Assembly (NCBI RefSeq): GCF_037976825.1
Contig: NZ_CP150269.1
Span: 4,229,501-4,293,500, forward strand
Origin: Paenibacillus sp. FSL K6-1330
Lineage (GTDB): Bacteria; Bacillota; Bacilli; Paenibacillales; Paenibacillaceae
DNA: 64,000 nucleotides
Direction: 5' to 3'
Part shown: positions 1-8,409 of the stretch, in pieces
Layout: every line of letters starts with the position of its first letter
Numbering within the stretch: the first letter of the stretch is position 1
The notes under the pieces: generated by a model
Databases searched by the model: none
Told to the model about the DNA's origin: nothing
What the model saw: the letters and a program-made list of their open reading frames with translations, nothing else
Program-made: the position numbers and the translations under genes

Positions 1-350
1 AACAAGGACTACGACGATCGGCTCAAATGCAGACAGAAGGCTCCCACCCTCTAGGTTGTCTGTTGATTTTGTCCGCTGTGAATTGTTCACCCGAGCAACA
101 ACACATCCGAGAGATGCTTGCCAAGGAACGAGCTAGGGTCCACAGTTGGCTAAAAGGCTGTATAGAGCGGGCCGTAGCCAATAAAGAGTTGCCGGATTCA
201 ACGGATATCCCCATGCTGGTAACCTTATTCGAAACATTTCTGCAAGGAATGTCGACGCAAGCACGAGACGGTGTTTCATACGAAGCCCTGGATGCCGCCA
301 TTACTCAACTGATGAGCATATGGGATTCATTATCGACGAAGTTAGGCTAA
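1..350 (+). CDS. TetR/AcrR-type regulator, C-terminal part (5' end outside window)
   Basis: The reading frame is open from the first bases of the window, so only the C-terminal part of the protein is present. The visible residues fit the ligand-binding C-terminal half of TetR-family repressors: a GCLL-LSAVNCSPE stretch followed by amphipathic helices with KERARVHSWLKGCIERA. The DNA-binding N-terminus lies upstream of the window, so target and effector cannot be deduced. The gene converges on the minus-strand biosynthetic operon, and the two share the hairpin at 391-412. An internal ATG at 27 exists, but nothing marks it as a start. Family assignment is moderately secure; function is unknown. 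Confidence 0.6.
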   Translation, partial: QGLRRSAQMQTEGSHPLGCLLILSAVNCSPEQQHIREMLAKERARVHSWLKGCIERAVANKELPDSTDIPMLVTLFETFLQGMSTQARDGVSYEALDAAITQLMSIWDSLSTKLG

Positions 351-387
351 CGCGACCATCATTAAGCCATAAAGTAAAATAAACAAA

Positions 388-415
388 AAACCTGCTAGCC
401 ATGGCTAGCAGGTTT
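388..415. terminator. Bidirectional rho-independent terminator
   Basis: Perfect 10-bp stem (cctgctagcc / ggctagcagg, 391-412) with a 2-base loop, A-rich on the left and T-rich on the right. It sits between the TetR-like gene (+) and the last gene of the minus-strand operon, so it can end both converging transcripts. Confidence 0.85.
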
Positions 416-460
416 TGCTCTAACAATACTTCCCCTATTACTGAATACCCGGTCTGCTTT

Positions 461-1552
461 CTAGTATGTATCGCATCGGGTTCCGCAGGTACTTACCAGT
501 GACTCCTTCGAGCCTTCGAGCAGCGTAATCAGTTTTTGCAGGAGAACAGGCTCTTCCTTTTGGAACTCATCGAACCGGAGCCTCAGCCGTTCAAACATTT
601 CTTTATCTTCGCGAATTTCATGACGAATATACTGATCTCTCAGCTTCATCGCCCTTTTGGTGATATCCTTGTAGCCAGCCACAAGCTCTTCATCATACGG
701 GATGATCCCCTCATCAACCAAGTATCCAATCCGTTCGCTCATCATCTTTTTGTGCTCCCAGAGCACATGAAGGTGTCTTACATCGTTACGGTCACCGAGC
801 CGGGAATCGTTACCCTCTACGGCATCAAAGTACAGTTGCAAATAGTCGTAGACCTTAATTCCAAAAGCTTCCTCGTTGTCCGAATTGTAATTGATCCGGT
901 TGAGATGAGTTTCTCCGTTTAAATAATCGCGCAGCTGATCAATCGCGGCCGTTTTATCAAAAGGATATGGAGAATGCGGCTCATATTTATAAAAGTACGT
1001 ATGATGGTCGGCCGTGAGCCTCTCCTTTAGAAGATGCCTCATGGACTGAACGGCGTCCTGGAACTCCCGGAACGGGATCTGCAAATTGCGGTAAACTCCC
1101 GTATGATCGAACATCGACGCATAGAAGACACTTTCGTCCCAATCGAAACCATATAGAAAAAGATGATGTGGGAACGGCTCCTTCTGATAGGAGGCCGCCG
1201 GCGATAGCCTGGCTTCGTCCAAAAACACAACGCAATAATAGCCGTTTTGGATCTGATCCGCGAAAAATTTCGGCCAGGCGTCCAATGCCAAACTCTCCAG
1301 AATCGTATAATTGACCGAGCAGGTGAGAAGAAACGGGTTGTTGAAATTCAGTTCGTTGGGCTTGCCCCGAAAAAAATCGACATAATACTGCCTGCCGTCC
1401 TCCAGAAAGTTTTTTTTGCAAAACATCTGGATAAAATTGCTGTAATACCAAGGCATCGTTTCTTCGTGGATGCTGGTGATCGAGAGTGTGTAAGCCCACC
1501 GCAAAAATCCTTTAAGCGGCGGATTCACCACCGGAAGCTGAAACGCGTTCAT
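461..1552 (-). CDS. BtrH N-terminal-domain-like protein (putative acyltransferase or papain-like fold)
   Basis: Predicted 363 aa. The central part (CSVNYTILESLALD, then HHLFLYGFDWDESVF, then a DH-G-Y-N block before a helical segment) resembles the N-terminal domain of BtrH, which in butirosin synthesis transfers an acyl group from a carrier protein. Related domains have a C39/papain-like fold. The C-terminal 150 residues are charged and helical and not recognised. I chose the ATG at 1552 because it follows AAAGGGGAG; the frame runs open to 1636 without a better start. It is the last gene of the operon that starts with an acyl carrier protein, which supports a carrier-to-acceptor transfer role by analogy. 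The catalytic residues are not certain. It could also be a peptidase-like maturation factor. Confidence 0.6.
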   Translation of the reverse strand: MNAFQLPVVNPPLKGFLRWAYTLSITSIHEETMPWYYSNFIQMFCKKNFLEDGRQYYVDFFRGKPNELNFNNPFLLTCSVNYTILESLALDAWPKFFADQIQNGYYCVVFLDEARLSPAASYQKEPFPHHLFLYGFDWDESVFYASMFDHTGVYRNLQIPFREFQDAVQSMRHLLKERLTADHHTYFYKYEPHSPYPFDKTAAIDQLRDYLNGETHLNRINYNSDNEEAFGIKVYDYLQLYFDAVEGNDSRLGDRNDVRHLHVLWEHKKMMSERIGYLVDEGIIPYDEELVAGYKDITKRAMKLRDQYIRHEIREDKEMFERLRLRFDEFQKEEPVLLQKLITLLEGSKESLVSTCGTRCDTY

Positions 1553-1690
1553 CTGATTCTCCCCTTTCTGACAAGTGATCCGGAATCCTGACCAGCAGTG
1601 TTCGGTGCGATTGAGCCCGGGCGCATCTACTCTCATTCCTCATGCAAGGATGCAAGCTTGGCATTCATTCAGACCCACCAAACTGCTGGC

Positions 1691-2500
1691 TTAACTGCTC
1701 GCGCTGCTGTATCCTTTTACGGCTTGTTTCCAGAGCAGCCGTACAGCTGCGAAGAGCAGAAGTGAAGCGGCCAGCGCCAGTCCCACATGCAGCCAGTTGA
1801 GCTGCTCAAGCAGAAACATCGGTCCGAAATTGGTAATGAGGAATAGAGGAATAACAAAGGTTCCGATCCGCCGGACCCAGGTCGGGTAAATAGCCATAGG
1901 GAAATTGTTGGCGTCCCAAATGGAATGGGCGATCTCGGATACGGAGCCCGTCTGGACGAACCAGAATGACAGCAGCGCCGGGATAATCATCAGGCAGTAT
2001 GTGATGATAACAGAGGCGAGCAGCAGCAGGGCAAACCCCGCGAGCTGCAGGAACGTCAGCGGAATATCCATGGCATGCCAGCCGATACCGACCATGACGA
2101 ACCCAACCAGAATATCGGGGATCGGCAGCGCCAAATCGACGTAACGCAAGGAAGCCATGAACTGAAGAGATACCGGCTTCGTCAGCATTAAATCAAGCGA
2201 ACCGTCCTTAATATATTCTGGAATTTTCATGAAATTTGTAAAAAACAGGCCGACATAAATTCCGGTCACCACCGTATGCATGCCTATAAATAGAAGCAGC
2301 CCTTCGGGCGGTATGCCATCTACATGAAGATCGGTGCGGAACACGACGAGCACATATAACAGCTTGGCGAGCAGGTAGACGGATTCGACCAGCAGGCTCA
2401 TCATAAAATTGCCCCGAAACTCCATTTGAGCGATGAGGCAATTTTTGATGAATAAACCGTACAGCCGCATGTATTTCTTCGCGTTTTTAAACATACGCAA
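1691..2500 (-). CDS. ABC-2 type permease subunit (second permease)
   Basis: 269 aa with about six hydrophobic spans and no ATPase motifs, of the ABC-2 (DUF990-like) permease type. It should form a transport channel with the adjacent permease and the ATPase encoded upstream, moving the product of this operon across the membrane. A TTG at 2500 lies 9 bases after a G6 tract and is the likely start; an ATG at 2494 is the alternative. It begins 6 bases after the stop of the preceding permease, so translation is probably coupled. Substrate cannot be read from the sequence; export fits the biosynthetic context. Confidence 0.85.
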   Translation of the reverse strand: MRMFKNAKKYMRLYGLFIKNCLIAQMEFRGNFMMSLLVESVYLLAKLLYVLVVFRTDLHVDGIPPEGLLLFIGMHTVVTGIYVGLFFTNFMKIPEYIKDGSLDLMLTKPVSLQFMASLRYVDLALPIPDILVGFVMVGIGWHAMDIPLTFLQLAGFALLLLASVIITYCLMIIPALLSFWFVQTGSVSEIAHSIWDANNFPMAIYPTWVRRIGTFVIPLFLITNFGPMFLLEQLNWLHVGLALAASLLLFAAVRLLWKQAVKGYSSASS

Positions 2501-2506
2501 CGTCCG

Positions 2507-3316
2507 TTACCCCCCTACTGCCGAATATTTCTTCATGGAAATGCGCCAAGTCAGACGGGATAACCAGAAGAACAGCAGAATCCACCCACACTGGATTAGC
2601 AGCCCTTGGTACATAGCCGCCGCTTCCGCTTTGCCGCTGAGGATATTGACCGGAAAATAAATCGTATATGGGAATGGCGTGTACTGAAGTGCCTTCACAA
2701 TCGACTCCCCGAAAATCTCGAGCGGAAACATGCCTCCGCTCAAAATATTGACGAGCAGACTTGTAATGACAAAAAAATACGAGATCTCATGCAGATAAAA
2801 AGCACTCGCACAGATGCAGTAGGCGATCAGGAAATTGAGCAAAAGCGCCCCCGATAGCGTGACCGCGAACAGGATCAGGCGTATAGCCTGGAGCTCGAGC
2901 ACGCCACCAGCAGATGCGAAACCAATAATCCCGATGAGCAGTAAAGCTGTAATCCCGTAATAGATCGCCTTCTGGCCGAAAAAAGATACCAGCCGATACC
3001 CGAAATAGCTGATCGGTTTGATCAAATACTTGTTAAGACCACCGTTTTTGATATCGTCGGCAATCTGGTGCTCGAACTGGGTAGCGATCAGCTTGGACAC
3101 CAATCCAGCCAAGATCGTATACAATATAATTTGACCGTACGAATACGAGAACAGCGCATCCTGACCGGAATGCCGGTACACCGCCGTCCAGATGAAATAC
3201 TGGACAACAATCGGAAACGTGGCCCCCAGAAGACCAAGAAAGAAGTGAAAACGGTATTCCATCGAATGCTGGACGCCCATTGAAAAAACAGCCCTATACA
3301 ATTTGCCTCTGTTCAT
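2507..3316 (-). CDS. ABC-2 type permease subunit (first permease)
   Basis: 269 aa membrane protein with an N-terminal amphipathic segment and about six transmembrane helices, the same class and length as the following permease. Its ATG overlaps the stop of the ATPase gene by 4 bases (ATGA), the classic arrangement for translational coupling. With the neighbouring ATPase and permease it makes a complete two-permease ABC-2 exporter. Both permeases being 269 aa suggests an old duplication, but the sequences are clearly divergent. The transported compound is unknown; the operon suggests a glycosylated, amino-acid-derived product. Confidence 0.87.
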   Translation of the reverse strand: MNRGKLYRAVFSMGVQHSMEYRFHFFLGLLGATFPIVVQYFIWTAVYRHSGQDALFSYSYGQIILYTILAGLVSKLIATQFEHQIADDIKNGGLNKYLIKPISYFGYRLVSFFGQKAIYYGITALLLIGIIGFASAGGVLELQAIRLILFAVTLSGALLLNFLIAYCICASAFYLHEISYFFVITSLLVNILSGGMFPLEIFGESIVKALQYTPFPYTIYFPVNILSGKAEAAAMYQGLLIQCGWILLFFWLSRLTWRISMKKYSAVGG

Positions 3317-4296
3317 CCGACGGATTCCTTGCGGTAGAGCATCGAAATACTCTCCTCGATCGCCACGTCCTCTATTGTCCAGTCCACGATCGGAAACGAA
3401 TCGAGCACGGCACGCGACACTTCCTTCAAGCGGTACTTAGGCAGCTCCAAAACTGCGTTGTAGTCGTCTGCGCTGACGATTTTTCCGAATTTGGCCAACC
3501 GCTGCTCGGCAACGGGTTCGGAGAATTGCAGCCTTATCACTTTGTTCTCGCCAAAAAGATCGTTGATTTTATGAAGATCACCGTCATACAGAATACTGCC
3601 TTCATTAATGATGATCGTCCGCTTACACAGATCCTCCACATCCTTCATGTAGTGGCTCGTCAGCAGAATTGTCGCGCCGAATTGTTCATTGTAGTATTTC
3701 AGAAACTCCCTGACCTTCTTCTGGGAAGGGAAATCGAGGCCGATCGTCGGCTCATCGAGATAAAGCAGCTTAGGGCGGTGGATTAGAGCGGCGATGAGCT
3801 CCATTTTCATCCGCTCCCCCAGGGACAACCGACGCACCTGCACGTCCAAAAGGTCCTGCACATCAAGCATTTCCGATAACTCGGCAAGACTCCGGCGGTA
3901 GAGATCATCGTCCACGTCATAAATACATTTGTTCAAATAAATCGACTCGCTGGCGGGAAGGTCCCACCAAAGCTGGTTTTTCTGACCCATCACGATGGAG
4001 AAAAGCCGCTTGAACTCATTCTTTCGCTCCCACGGCACATAGCCGAGTACATCGGCCTCTCCGCTCGTGGGATATAGAATGCCCGATAACATCTTGAGCG
4101 TCGTAGTCTTACCCGCCCCGTTAGGCCCAAGAAAACCAACACACTCGCCGGGACCGATATCGAAGGAAACGGATTTAACCGCTTCCTTCACCAGTGACTT
4201 GCGAGCAAACAAGTTTTTCAATGAATTTTTGAGTCCGGCTTCTTTCCGGTAATACACAAACGATTTGTGCAGCTCCCGTACACGGATATAGTCCAT
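3313..4296 (-). CDS. ABC transporter ATP-binding protein (exporter type)
   Basis: 327 aa. It contains Walker A GPNGAGKTT, a Q-loop region (MGQKNQLWW), the signature LSLGERMKME and Walker B LLYLDEP followed by a switch His in LLTSHYMKD. The NatA-like fold with an extended N-terminus (HKSFVYYRKEAGLKNSLKNLF) is typical of ATPases partnering ABC-2/DUF990 permeases. I chose the ATG at 4296 because the upstream GGAGGAGCGGAG is its ribosome site; the frame extends to 4311 only through that site. It overlaps the next gene by 4 bases. It powers the exporter formed by the two following permeases. Confidence 0.93.
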   Translation of the reverse strand: MDYIRVRELHKSFVYYRKEAGLKNSLKNLFARKSLVKEAVKSVSFDIGPGECVGFLGPNGAGKTTTLKMLSGILYPTSGEADVLGYVPWERKNEFKRLFSIVMGQKNQLWWDLPASESIYLNKCIYDVDDDLYRRSLAELSEMLDVQDLLDVQVRRLSLGERMKMELIAALIHRPKLLYLDEPTIGLDFPSQKKVREFLKYYNEQFGATILLTSHYMKDVEDLCKRTIIINEGSILYDGDLHKINDLFGENKVIRLQFSEPVAEQRLAKFGKIVSADDYNAVLELPKYRLKEVSRAVLDSFPIVDWTIEDVAIEESISMLYRKESVG

Positions 4297-4356
4297 CTCC
4301 GCTCCTCCCAAACGTATGCCTGATCTGCCTGAATGAACGGCATAAAGTTTAAACGC

Positions 4357-5532
4357 TTAAACTCCATTGTTATAAAGCAGCACACATTTCGAGCAAATCG
4401 GCATCAAACCGCAGGCCAGAACCTCGCGCTGTTTCCGAAGATCTTCGCCGTGGAAAATATCCGCCACGCTATCTTCATACAAATTGCCGACACTGAATTC
4501 CGGGAAAAATTTGCACGGATTCACTTTGCCGTCCGGCATCACGTCCATCCGGTTCGAGATCGAGAAGCACTTCGTCCGGTTCATGGCCGGCTTCTCGCTT
4601 CCCCGGATAAACCCTTCCACCTCTTCGGGCTCCAGCGCGGGCTGATAGCGGATACGTACATTCCATACGCGTGAATTGACGCGTTTCAGCTCTTCGATCA
4701 ATGTATCGAAATGCTCCGGCGAGATGTGAAATGTGAAGGAGTGCCAGCTGTTTTTATGATCGTCCGCAAAACGGGAAGCTAGGTGCGGGAAATGGGCATC
4801 AAAGTAGGTATCCATTTTCTCCGCCGTACCGGAAGGGATGTACCAAGGGAAGCAGAAGTACACGGAATCTACGCCCATCTCTTCGAAGTATTCCATAAAG
4901 CTGTAAAGCTGGCCGACCATTTGGTCATTTACTGTCAGAGCTACAGATACTTTGCCTTTGTACAAGCCCTGCTTTTGCAGATCCAGCAGGAGCTGTATGG
5001 CGTGGATCACCTTCTTGAATGTACCTTTGCCTCTAATCGCGTCATTCTCTTTCTCGAAGCCTTCCAGGCTGATCAGCATGACCAGATTTTCCGACATTTT
5101 TAGAATAGAATCCAGCTTCTGTTCAATGAGAATCGCATTCGTACAAATGGTCGTATACCGGTCTTCTTTGGCCAGCAGCTCCGCCAGTTCATCGAACTTG
5201 GAGTAGAACAGCGGCTCCCCGCCCCACAGGAACACGCGCGATTTGCGTTCTCTCGTTTCGGCAAGTAGCTTCTCCACGACAGGAATCTCGATTTCATCGT
5301 TCTTTACTTCTTTGGCAAAGCCGTGATGGAAGCCTTCCGGATTCCATTCGAAGCAATGCTTGCAGCGCAGATTGCATCCGTTATTGAGTTTGATCCCAAT
5401 CTCATAAGGCACAGGGGCCGCATAAGTCGGGTCCTCTTTGAGCTTCCTTCCCGTCTCGGCTAGCGGTACCAGGGTTCTTTTCATATTACGGAACGTCAGT
5501 TGGTCAAACGTAACTGCTGTTTTCGGCTGCAT
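4357..5532 (-). CDS. Radical SAM/SPASM-type enzyme
   Basis: 391 aa. The cluster-binding CxxxCxxC motif is visible as CNLRCKHC (Cys 53, 57, 60), followed by the SAM-contacting WGGEP. The C-terminal third has a Cys array (KCFSIS, NPCKFF, CGLMPICSKC) of the SPASM/Twitch kind that binds an extra iron-sulphur cluster. Such enzymes oxidise, epimerise or crosslink peptides, or dehydrogenate sugars (BtrN of butirosin is a small relative). No precursor peptide gene was found nearby, so a carrier-bound amino acid or a sugar is the likelier substrate; this is inference. The ATG at 5532 has GGGAGG 9 bases upstream, and the gene start overlaps the glycosyltransferase end by 29 bases. Confidence 0.9.
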   Translation of the reverse strand: MQPKTAVTFDQLTFRNMKRTLVPLAETGRKLKEDPTYAAPVPYEIGIKLNNGCNLRCKHCFEWNPEGFHHGFAKEVKNDEIEIPVVEKLLAETRERKSRVFLWGGEPLFYSKFDELAELLAKEDRYTTICTNAILIEQKLDSILKMSENLVMLISLEGFEKENDAIRGKGTFKKVIHAIQLLLDLQKQGLYKGKVSVALTVNDQMVGQLYSFMEYFEEMGVDSVYFCFPWYIPSGTAEKMDTYFDAHFPHLASRFADDHKNSWHSFTFHISPEHFDTLIEELKRVNSRVWNVRIRYQPALEPEEVEGFIRGSEKPAMNRTKCFSISNRMDVMPDGKVNPCKFFPEFSVGNLYEDSVADIFHGEDLRKQREVLACGLMPICSKCVLLYNNGV

Positions 5533-6610
5533 AGGTGTTCCTCCCAAAATGGTTGATTTTTGATCGCTGCTCCAACAAACGTCTGCAAATCTCCTCTAGC
5601 ATAGGTTTCGAAAAATCCTGAGCTTTCCATTCCGCAAACCGGATACCGAAACCACAGGATTCCCAATAGGCTGAATTATGAAGCTCATGGTCGCCAAACG
5701 GTTCCAGCATGACAAAAGGGATTCCGAACGCCAGCGAGTCGTTCAGGGTCGCTCCCCCCGGCTTGCTGATGATTGCAACGCAATTTCGCATGAGGTCCGT
5801 GTAAGCAGAGTAATCCCCGAGTGGAAACTCCCGGAGAACGCCGTCTTCACGGACATAACGGACCATCGGCGGAAATGTGTGCCGCCCCTGCACATCCCTG
5901 CTCCACGGATCCCAGAAGGCCACCGTTCCGAAGTAGCGCGTAACCCCGTCGTCCTCCTCCACCTCGGAGGGATCGTAAACGATCACATCAAGGCTGTATC
6001 CGAGCTTACGAAGTTCTGAGATCGTTGCGGCATAGGTCCCGATCCCCCAGCCGCCGCCATGGATCAGAATGCGTCCGGAACGCTGCGCGTAAGGCAGAGG
6101 CTCCGCTTCGTCCGAAGCAAGGTAACTGTCCGGCGACAGCTTTGAGGGCTCATAGAACCAGATGTTGTCGTAGCCTAAATATAATTGCTTGTGTACCTTA
6201 TAAGACGGCGTATCACTCGCATCCAACCGAATCAGCCGGATGTCCAGCGGGATGTCGGCAGCTGCCTTATAACGCTCCAGGATTGGCAGCCAGAAGCCGG
6301 TAAAGACGGCAAAACGGGAGACACCGGCCTGTCTCCAGTCCTCCAGCATTCTCCGAACCGCTTCCTCGGCCAGGGAAGAGTCAACGGGCTTGGCCAACTT
6401 ATGGCCCATACGGGCAACGGAGAAATCCGCATGGAATGCTTTTTTGGTAGAGTGTATCTTGTGCCGAACTTCCTCGTGATACAAGTTCTCCAGAACATGA
6501 ACCTCTGTTCCGATACCTTTGCCTTGCAGGTACGTATGCAGATGCATAGCCGGAATGTATGCGCCAAGCGAATTGCCCGACGCCAGCAAGGTGACCGAAG
6601 ATGAATACAT
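5504..6610 (-). CDS. GT28/MurG-like glycosyltransferase
   Basis: 368 aa. N-terminal Rossmann half begins with a small-residue strand (LLASGNSLGAYIPAMHL). The C-terminal half has the nucleotide-sugar signature KPGGATLNDSLAFGIP (from residue 283) followed by EPFGDHELHN, as in MurG, MGDG synthase and related GT-B enzymes. It should transfer a sugar from an NDP-sugar to a product-bound acceptor in this operon. The ATG at 6610 follows CGGAGG; the open frame reaches 6730 but that part overlaps the ATP-grasp gene. There is no membrane segment, so it probably acts in the cytosol or peripherally. Sugar and acceptor are unknown. Confidence 0.82.
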   Translation of the reverse strand: MYSSSVTLLASGNSLGAYIPAMHLHTYLQGKGIGTEVHVLENLYHEEVRHKIHSTKKAFHADFSVARMGHKLAKPVDSSLAEEAVRRMLEDWRQAGVSRFAVFTGFWLPILERYKAAADIPLDIRLIRLDASDTPSYKVHKQLYLGYDNIWFYEPSKLSPDSYLASDEAEPLPYAQRSGRILIHGGGWGIGTYAATISELRKLGYSLDVIVYDPSEVEEDDGVTRYFGTVAFWDPWSRDVQGRHTFPPMVRYVREDGVLREFPLGDYSAYTDLMRNCVAIISKPGGATLNDSLAFGIPFVMLEPFGDHELHNSAYWESCGFGIRFAEWKAQDFSKPMLEEICRRLLEQRSKINHFGRNTYAAENSSYV

Positions 6611-6632
6611 GCGCAGCCTCCGAGTTCCAGAT

Positions 6633-8147
6633 TTAGTTGTACACTTTAACGGATAAGTCGGCGAGCATCTGACGCAGGCTTTTGACCAATTCGCTGCGAT
6701 GTTCGTCGTCACGTCCCAGCACGGCTGCATACAGCCGTCCCTTCGGCATCCCCCGTTTGTTCTGTGTTCCTTCGGCGATACGGCGCCGTGTTAGAATCTC
6801 GTTCACCATGACGGTATTGGATGATAACGGAACGATCCCGTAATCCCCGGGTGCTGTCAACAGAAGACCGGATTCGCGCAGAGAATGCAGGAGTTTCCCG
6901 AATGTGAAGCCTTGCGGAAGACCGAGAGAGAAGAACGTAAGCCAGCCGGTAAGGCCGTATGGTTCCCACCATTTATCGAGATACGCGTTAATCAGTCCCA
7001 TGGACTTGCGGGCGTTGATCTCCACAATGGATACGACTTCTCCGTCCTCCAGGATCATGGAGTCGAAGCAGACAAAGCCGTGGTAGCCGTCCTCGGCCAG
7101 CGCCCGGAGCGCTTTCTCTAACACCGTAAAATAGCCGGCGTTCTCCAGCATGTCGTTAAAATCTTCATCGGCTTGGATAGACCCGCTGTAATTTTGCTGG
7201 TGATTCATCATCCGCTGAACGGAGATGAACTCCTTCTCACCGTTCTCCCGGATGAACCAGTGAGAACTGAAATCGGTCACTTTCGGCAGCAGGGGCTCTA
7301 GCAGAAACTGAACGCGTAATCCGCTGCCCTCCTGCTTATACAGGTGCTCCGCTATTCTTCGCTGCATGGCTTCGCTGTCAATGAGCAAATTGCCCTTGCC
7401 CGAAACACCGAATGGATCTTTCAGCAAATACGGTCCTCGCTTCAAAAGTGTAGTTCCAATTGCCTCTATTTCCGCAGCGCTGTATGCCTCCAACCCGTAG
7501 CGCTTCTCGCCGATGCCAGCCAGGAGTCTGCTCGAGTATATCTTGGAGTTGACACGTACAACCGTCTCCATGTCCGGTAAAGGACTAAACGGTCCAGCGG
7601 CACGGAGGTAAGTTTCCGTTTCTGCCGTAATAGCGTACGGTGATAGAATGTTGGTAGCATTGGTGAACAACGCTTCATCCGGTGATTGTGTTTGGCGCAA
7701 ACCGTTTGCGGCATATAAGGAAGAGATCGATCCCGGCAAGAGTGCACCCTCAGAATAACCGGCACCTGCCGTCTGCAGCACCCTGTTTGCCGTTATAGGA
7801 TCTTGGGCTTGTTCGGCTGCAAGGCTGAACATGCACCGCTTGAAAACGTCTGATCCTGGTAAAGGCTTATGCTCATCGTTCAAATCATAGTGATAATGGG
7901 ACTGAAAAGAAAAACCCAGCCCGTTCAGGTATTCGTGCAGCGCCGGATCAATTTTGCAACGACTGTAAAGGACATCGTCCGGTCCGCAAAATGGAAATAG
8001 CAGCTCGTCCATGCAGAGGACAATCGATTCCCGGTCCTTATCGGGCATAGCGGGCAGCCGGGCCAGATCCGGATCCCTCCAACGTGTTTCGGGATCGAAG
8101 GTACCCATCACGATTTTCGGAATCACGCCGGCATCATTGCTTGACAT
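6633..8147 (-). CDS. ATP-grasp ligase (carrier-protein amino-acid ligase candidate)
   Basis: 504 aa. An N-terminal pre-ATP-grasp region (residues 1-200) precedes an ATP-grasp core with LLKDPFGVSGKG (241-252, nucleotide-binding loop) and a metal-binding VEINARKSMG near residue 380. This matches the PGM1/BtrJ-like group. BtrJ loads glutamate on an acyl carrier protein in butirosin synthesis, and PGM1 makes peptide bonds. The start overlaps the carrier-protein gene by 14 bases, a strong hint that the two work together. No good ribosome site precedes the ATG, consistent with coupled translation. Expected activity: ATP-dependent joining of an amino-acid carboxylate to the carrier thiol or to an amine. 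The exact substrate cannot be seen. Confidence 0.8.
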   Translation of the reverse strand: MSSNDAGVIPKIVMGTFDPETRWRDPDLARLPAMPDKDRESIVLCMDELLFPFCGPDDVLYSRCKIDPALHEYLNGLGFSFQSHYHYDLNDEHKPLPGSDVFKRCMFSLAAEQAQDPITANRVLQTAGAGYSEGALLPGSISSLYAANGLRQTQSPDEALFTNATNILSPYAITAETETYLRAAGPFSPLPDMETVVRVNSKIYSSRLLAGIGEKRYGLEAYSAAEIEAIGTTLLKRGPYLLKDPFGVSGKGNLLIDSEAMQRRIAEHLYKQEGSGLRVQFLLEPLLPKVTDFSSHWFIRENGEKEFISVQRMMNHQQNYSGSIQADEDFNDMLENAGYFTVLEKALRALAEDGYHGFVCFDSMILEDGEVVSIVEINARKSMGLINAYLDKWWEPYGLTGWLTFFSLGLPQGFTFGKLLHSLRESGLLLTAPGDYGIVPLSSNTVMVNEILTRRRIAEGTQNKRGMPKGRLYAAVLGRDDEHRSELVKSLRQMLADLSVKVYN

Positions 8148-8409
8148 CTTCGTATAGGGGCTGCTCCTGCGATTGGCAGCTTTTCAGAAAAGTGATAAAT
8201 GAGTCGATCGACTGGAGATGTTCGTAATCGAATTGGTCATAGTCAATGACCACGTTTAACTGATCTTCGACTTTGAGCATAAACTGGATCATTTGCAGAG
8301 AATCGAGGCCTATATCGTTGTTTAGATCCGTATCGAGGGACAGGTTTTGGCGGAGTTCCGGTTGGTCTTCTTTGATAGAGCACAAAATGTCTACGATTTT
8401 ACCGTACAT
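8134..8409 (-). CDS. Free-standing acyl carrier protein
   Basis: 91 aa acidic helical protein with the phosphopantetheine site GLDSLQM (Ser 37), preceded by a DTDLNNDIG loop and followed by helix III residues typical of carrier proteins. It would be made holo by a phosphopantetheinyl transferase encoded elsewhere. It is the first gene of the operon, with AAAGGAGTG upstream of the ATG, and overlaps the ATP-grasp ligase. A discrete carrier next to an ATP-grasp ligase and a BtrH-like protein matches the BtrI/BtrJ/BtrH logic of butirosin side-chain assembly. It is too far from fatty-acid genes to be the housekeeping AcpP. Confidence 0.9.
   Translation of the reverse strand: MYGKIVDILCSIKEDQPELRQNLSLDTDLNNDIGLDSLQMIQFMLKVEDQLNVVIDYDQFDYEHLQSIDSFITFLKSCQSQEQPLYEDVKQ

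Noticed and set aside
4330..4350. Palindromic gtttaaacgcttaaac resembling a cre site
   Set aside because: It lies inside the operon at the end of the radical SAM gene and its AT-rich arms diverge from the cre consensus.
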